From NCBI RefSeq assembly GCF_039541915.1, contig NZ_BAABHD010000084.1, positions 1-64,000 of the forward strand: a stretch of 64,000 nt of DNA, in the 5' to 3' direction. The notes under the pieces were generated by a model. The model had not been told where the DNA came from and did no database searches. It saw nothing but the letters and a program-made list of their open reading frames with translations. Below, piece by piece: positions 61,809 to 64,000 of this stretch (position 1 is its first letter; the number at the start of each line of letters is the position of its first letter). This stretch comes from Nibrella saemangeumensis. Lineage in GTDB: Bacteria; Bacteroidota; Bacteroidia; Cytophagales; Spirosomataceae. The translations under genes and the position numbers were made by a program.

Positions 61809-62399
61809 ATGACTCGACAGCGAATGACCTCCCTAAAATGCTTCGCCTTGCTGATTCTGCTTGCGTTTACAAGCTGTAGTATTGTTTCATGTCAGTCAAA
61901 ACGATCAGCGTCTCAGGAAGCCGACGATCAGGTACAGTCGTTGCGGGAGGAGTACCGGCGAAACCCTCCTGAGCGTAAGGGCTACGTGAATAATTACGAA
62001 AATCTATACACGGACAAAGAAGAAAAAACGCTGGATAGCCTGCTTGCGTTATTTACGGAAAAGACAACCATAGAAATTGCGGTTTTTACCATCGATACGG
62101 TAATGACCGAGCGGGACAGCCTGGACGCGTTTACCCTGCGGGTAGCCAATACCTGGGGCGTTGGGCAAACCGGGAAAAACAAGGGCGTTGTGATAGGAAT
62201 CAGCCGGGGCCACAAAAGGATGAGGATACAAAACGGATATGGGATTGAGAAACTTATCTCGGACGCTGAAACGAAGCTCATTGTCGACACCGCCTTTCTG
62301 CCTTTTTTCCGAAAAGACCTCTATTTTGAGGGAACCCGGAATGGCTTAGCGGTGCTAATGGCTACCCTCGAAGGCAGATCTCAACCGGTCAATTCTTAA
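61809..62399 (+). CDS. TPM-domain (YgcG-like) lipoprotein
   Basis: This is a 196-residue protein. A lipobox LAFTSC lies at about residue 23 if translation starts at 61809; the ATG at 61824 is an alternative with Cys at 18. The mature part is a TPM domain: VNNYENLYTDKEEKTLDSLL, TTIEIAVFTIDTV, TWGVGQTGKNKGVVIGIS and RMRIQNGYGIEKLISD. TPM domains occur in periplasmic or thylakoid proteins linked to photosystem repair and membrane stress in plants; in bacteria the role is mostly unknown. It lacks the usual C-terminal transmembrane segment and Gly-rich tail. Confidence 0.85.
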   Translation: MTRQRMTSLKCFALLILLAFTSCSIVSCQSKRSASQEADDQVQSLREEYRRNPPERKGYVNNYENLYTDKEEKTLDSLLALFTEKTTIEIAVFTIDTVMTERDSLDAFTLRVANTWGVGQTGKNKGVVIGISRGHKRMRIQNGYGIEKLISDAETKLIVDTAFLPFFRKDLYFEGTRNGLAVLMATLEGRSQPVNS

Positions 62400-62443
62400 T
62401 TGGTTCTTCTCCGGCTATGAGCCTTATAAACAAGGCCCAGGCT

Positions 62444-62530
62444 GGCGGCCAATACCCGTTTTATCAACAACCGCCCTTTCAGCAGAAGAACCTCAGATGC
62501 TACGGCTATGCTGTCAATATAGCCAATTGA
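62444..62530 (+). pseudogene. relic of a DegT-type aminotransferase C-terminal region
   Basis: One frame reads FYQQPPFQQKNLRCY, close to LYRQPLFQQKNFMCY of the aminotransferase at 57517-58743 (DNA near 58545-58580). The frame runs to a TGA at 62528-62530 and has no start or upstream domain. The relic lies in the 394-bp stretch 62400-62793, which otherwise holds only AT-rich sequence and the -7 box at 62769. Confidence 0.65.
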
Positions 62531-62768
62531 ACATGCAAATTCAGAAGGCCATATGACTCCTTAAATCTGAAAAAGGCGTAACTTACCCACAGGTATTACG
62601 CAATTGCTGTAGTGCTAATTTAAATAAGCACTACACTTAAAGTGCAGTCTGTTCTTTTTAAAGTGCAAATTAATGCAAAAGGTACGACCGCCCGGTGGCC
62701 CGGAAAACTTTCGCATATTTACGAGTTGCCTGCAAAGCAGCGTGAGAGTGTAAGCAGACAAAATCTGT

Positions 62769-62776
62769 TAACTTTG
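62769..62776 (+). promoter_or_regulatory. -7 element for the toxin-antitoxin pair
   Basis: TAACTTTG matches TAnnTTTG. A start near 62783 would lie 11 nt before the ATG at 62794, so the in-frame TTG at 62788 is unlikely to be the start codon. Confidence 0.5.
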
Positions 62777-62793
62777 AAAACAATCTTTTGAGC

Positions 62794-63024
62794 ATGACCC
62801 GACAAGCAATCATAGAACGGACGTTAAAGGCAATCAATCAGTTGCCGGAAGAAAAAGCGGAGGAAATCTCTGATTTTGCCGAATTCATGATGAGACAATA
62901 CGAGGAGCAACAAATCTCAAAAGGCATTCAGTGGCTGACTGCTAACAGCCAGGCGTTTGACTTTTTAAATGACGAAGAAGACCTCTACACAGAAGAGGAC
63001 TTAAAAGAAAAGTACAATGGCTAA
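62794..63024 (+). CDS. antitoxin of a MazF/PemK-type pair
   Basis: This is a 76-residue protein. The N-terminus (RTLKAINQLPEEKAEEISDF) and AEFMMRQYEE resemble the DUF2281 or VapB-like antitoxin group that binds partner toxins by its helices. The C-terminus is acidic (NDEEDLYTEEDLKEKY), as is usual for the toxin-neutralising tail. The last 8 nt overlap the toxin gene. It starts at the ATG at 62794, just downstream of a -7 box. Antitoxin function is inferred from the linked toxin. Confidence 0.82.
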   Translation: MTRQAIIERTLKAINQLPEEKAEEISDFAEFMMRQYEEQQISKGIQWLTANSQAFDFLNDEEDLYTEEDLKEKYNG

Positions 63025-63337
63025 AGGCGACATTGTACTCATCACCTTTCCTTTTACAGAATTAAGCGGCTCTAAACTGAGACCAGCCGTCGTTCTTGCT
63101 GACACGAGCCTTGACCTGACGGTCTGCTTCATCACGACACAATTGGGTTGGCAGGAAGCGACAGACGTTTTGCTGACACCGAGTGCAACAAATGGCTTGC
63201 GTAAACCTTCACTCATCCGGACAAAGAAAATTGCAACATTAGACAAAGCCTTAGCCAAAGGGCTGTTGGGCAGACTTTCCGGACAGGAAGTGAGTGAATT
63301 GAACACAAAACTCAAGCAGTTTTTGCAGCTACCTTGA
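63017..63337 (+). CDS. PemK/MazF family endoribonuclease toxin
   Basis: This is a 106-residue protein. KGDIVLITFPFTELSG and KLRPAVVLAD are the typical MazF N-terminal strands. It is expected to cut mRNA at specific sequences when not bound by the antitoxin, and so halt growth. The gene overlaps the antitoxin by 8 nt. It is followed within 20 nt by a long palindromic site, so the pair may be a mobile module. Confidence 0.88.
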   Translation: MAKGDIVLITFPFTELSGSKLRPAVVLADTSLDLTVCFITTQLGWQEATDVLLTPSATNGLRKPSLIRTKKIATLDKALAKGLLGRLSGQEVSELNTKLKQFLQLP

Positions 63338-63354
63338 CGAGAAGCACATGCAGG

Positions 63355-63550
63355 CAACATGGGGCTTTGTGCAATAGCGGGGCAACGAAACGCAGCATCA
63401 ACTTTTCGTTCGCTGTTCATCTGCAGTTTCGGCTGAGCAAACGCAGGTGGACGACAGAAATAAACATCAACTTTTGTGCATTTATCACCAGCGGTTCGGG
63501 GCAGACGGAACACGGAATACCGCTACTGCACAAAGCCCTATTCGTTAGAG
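63355..63550. repeat. long palindromic site with 19-bp arms, attC-like
   Basis: The arms are GGGCTTTGTGCAATAGCGG (63362-63380) and its inverse (63520-63538), with one mismatch. Outside them lie CAAC on the left (63355) and CGTTAG on the right (63543-63548), as at the ends of cassette recombination sites. Between the arms, CATCAACTTTT occurs twice directly. The 271-bp stretch 63338-63608 codes for nothing convincing. Confidence 0.6.
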
Positions 63551-63608
63551 GCAATTTTTCGAGATACTAATTCCTCACGACTGATTAAACATCAAAGGAA
63601 ATATTGAC

Positions 63609-63965
63609 ATGGGTGAGAGTAATAAAGCCATTTTAGAAAGAGCAAACGCAGCGATCACGAAAGGCGATAATGAGGGCTTTCTTTCTTTTTGCACTGAAGA
63701 CACCGAATGGGTATTTATAGGTGATAAAGTTCTACGGGGCAAGGATGCTGTTCGACACTACATGGCAATGGCTTATGTGGAGCCTCCAAGGTTTGTAGTT
63801 GAAAATTTGATTGCTGAAGGTGATTTTGTTACCGCAATTGGCACAATTAGAATGAAGAACGAACAGGGCAAGATGGTTGACTATTCCTACTGTGACATAT
63901 GGCGATTTCGTGATGGCAAGATGGCTGAATTGAAAGCATTTGTCATAGAAACCAAGCCAAAGTGA
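63609..63965 (+). CDS. SnoaL/ketosteroid isomerase-like (NTF2 fold) protein
   Basis: This is a 118-residue soluble protein that fills one NTF2-like domain: NKAILERANAAITKGDNEGF, then DTEWVFIGDKVLRGKDAVRHY, and the C-terminal DIWRFRDGKMAELKAFVIE. It has no signal peptide. An A-rich AAAGGAAAT tract lies ~10 nt before the ATG. Such proteins may be isomerases or small binding proteins; the function is unknown. It lies just beyond the long palindromic site and, like the toxin-antitoxin pair, sits in AT-richer DNA, so it may have come in by transfer. Confidence 0.82.
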   Translation: MGESNKAILERANAAITKGDNEGFLSFCTEDTEWVFIGDKVLRGKDAVRHYMAMAYVEPPRFVVENLIAEGDFVTAIGTIRMKNEQGKMVDYSYCDIWRFRDGKMAELKAFVIETKPK

Positions 63966-64000
63966 AGATCACAAAATGAGGAGAGACGAATAACATGGCA

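Noticed and set aside
63334..63570. 78-codon frame over the long palindrome
   Set aside because: It lies entirely in the inverted-repeat site and its translation has no protein character.

Overview
The window looks like chromosome from a Bacteroidota bacterium, most likely Cytophagales near Spirosoma and its relatives. The reasons are three SusC/SusD pairs, TAnnTTTG-type -7 promoter elements, a PVC-type CxxCH protein beside a DUF1080 gene, and the sequence style of the housekeeping proteins. The genus is an inference. Most of the window is GC-rich and densely coding. The first ~2 kb and last ~1.5 kb are visibly AT-richer and carry mobile or cassette-like features.

Layout. 1-2020: a low-coding flank with one small Cys-rich gene between inverted 10-bp repeats, palindromic att-like sites, and the decayed 3' end of a tyrosine recombinase. 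2043-5903: divergent DUF1080 hydrolase and large propeller/HEAT/cytochrome c protein. 5913-18584: a LysR gene divergent from a long same-strand run that reads as a plant phenolic and malonate acid utilisation locus: DUF3237, crotonase, feruloyl-CoA synthase-like ligase, MetE-like methyltransferase, two secreted esterases, an amidohydrolase, an aromatic-acid MFS carrier, an ACSF3/MatB-like ligase and the malonate carrier MadL/MadM. 18594-21121: Uma2 protein and phosphoglucomutase. 21325-28831: a SusC/SusD pair and two Gfo/Idh/MocA oxidoreductases. 28931-30977: tsaE, alanine dehydrogenase and a small conserved gene. 31082-40169: a heparinase-like lyase convergent with a tight four-gene minus-strand operon (two paralogous propeller-plus-helical-toroid fusions flanking a BNR sialidase-like protein, then a formylglycine-type sulfatase). 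40392-41396: a lipoprotein and a beta-barrel protein. 41829-55992: ECF sigma factor, a minimal FecR-N-like protein, two tandem paralogous SusC/SusD pairs, a ceramidase-like protein and a PqaA-like hydrolase. 56074-62399: membrane protein, DegT aminotransferase and small enzymes or lipoproteins. 62444-64000: an aminotransferase relic, a MazF-type toxin-antitoxin pair, a long palindromic site and an NTF2-like gene.

How it works together. The cell appears to take decorated plant or sulfated polysaccharides through SusCD pairs, removes ester, sulfate and uronate decorations with secreted enzymes, and imports the released hydroxycinnamates and malonate for CoA activation. Gene boundaries are unusually rich in long perfect inverted repeats. 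One hairpin family occurs twice, with compensatory base changes that keep its stem paired.

No tRNA, rRNA, CRISPR array or complete insertion sequence was recognised. All assignments are from reading the sequence; no database search was possible.
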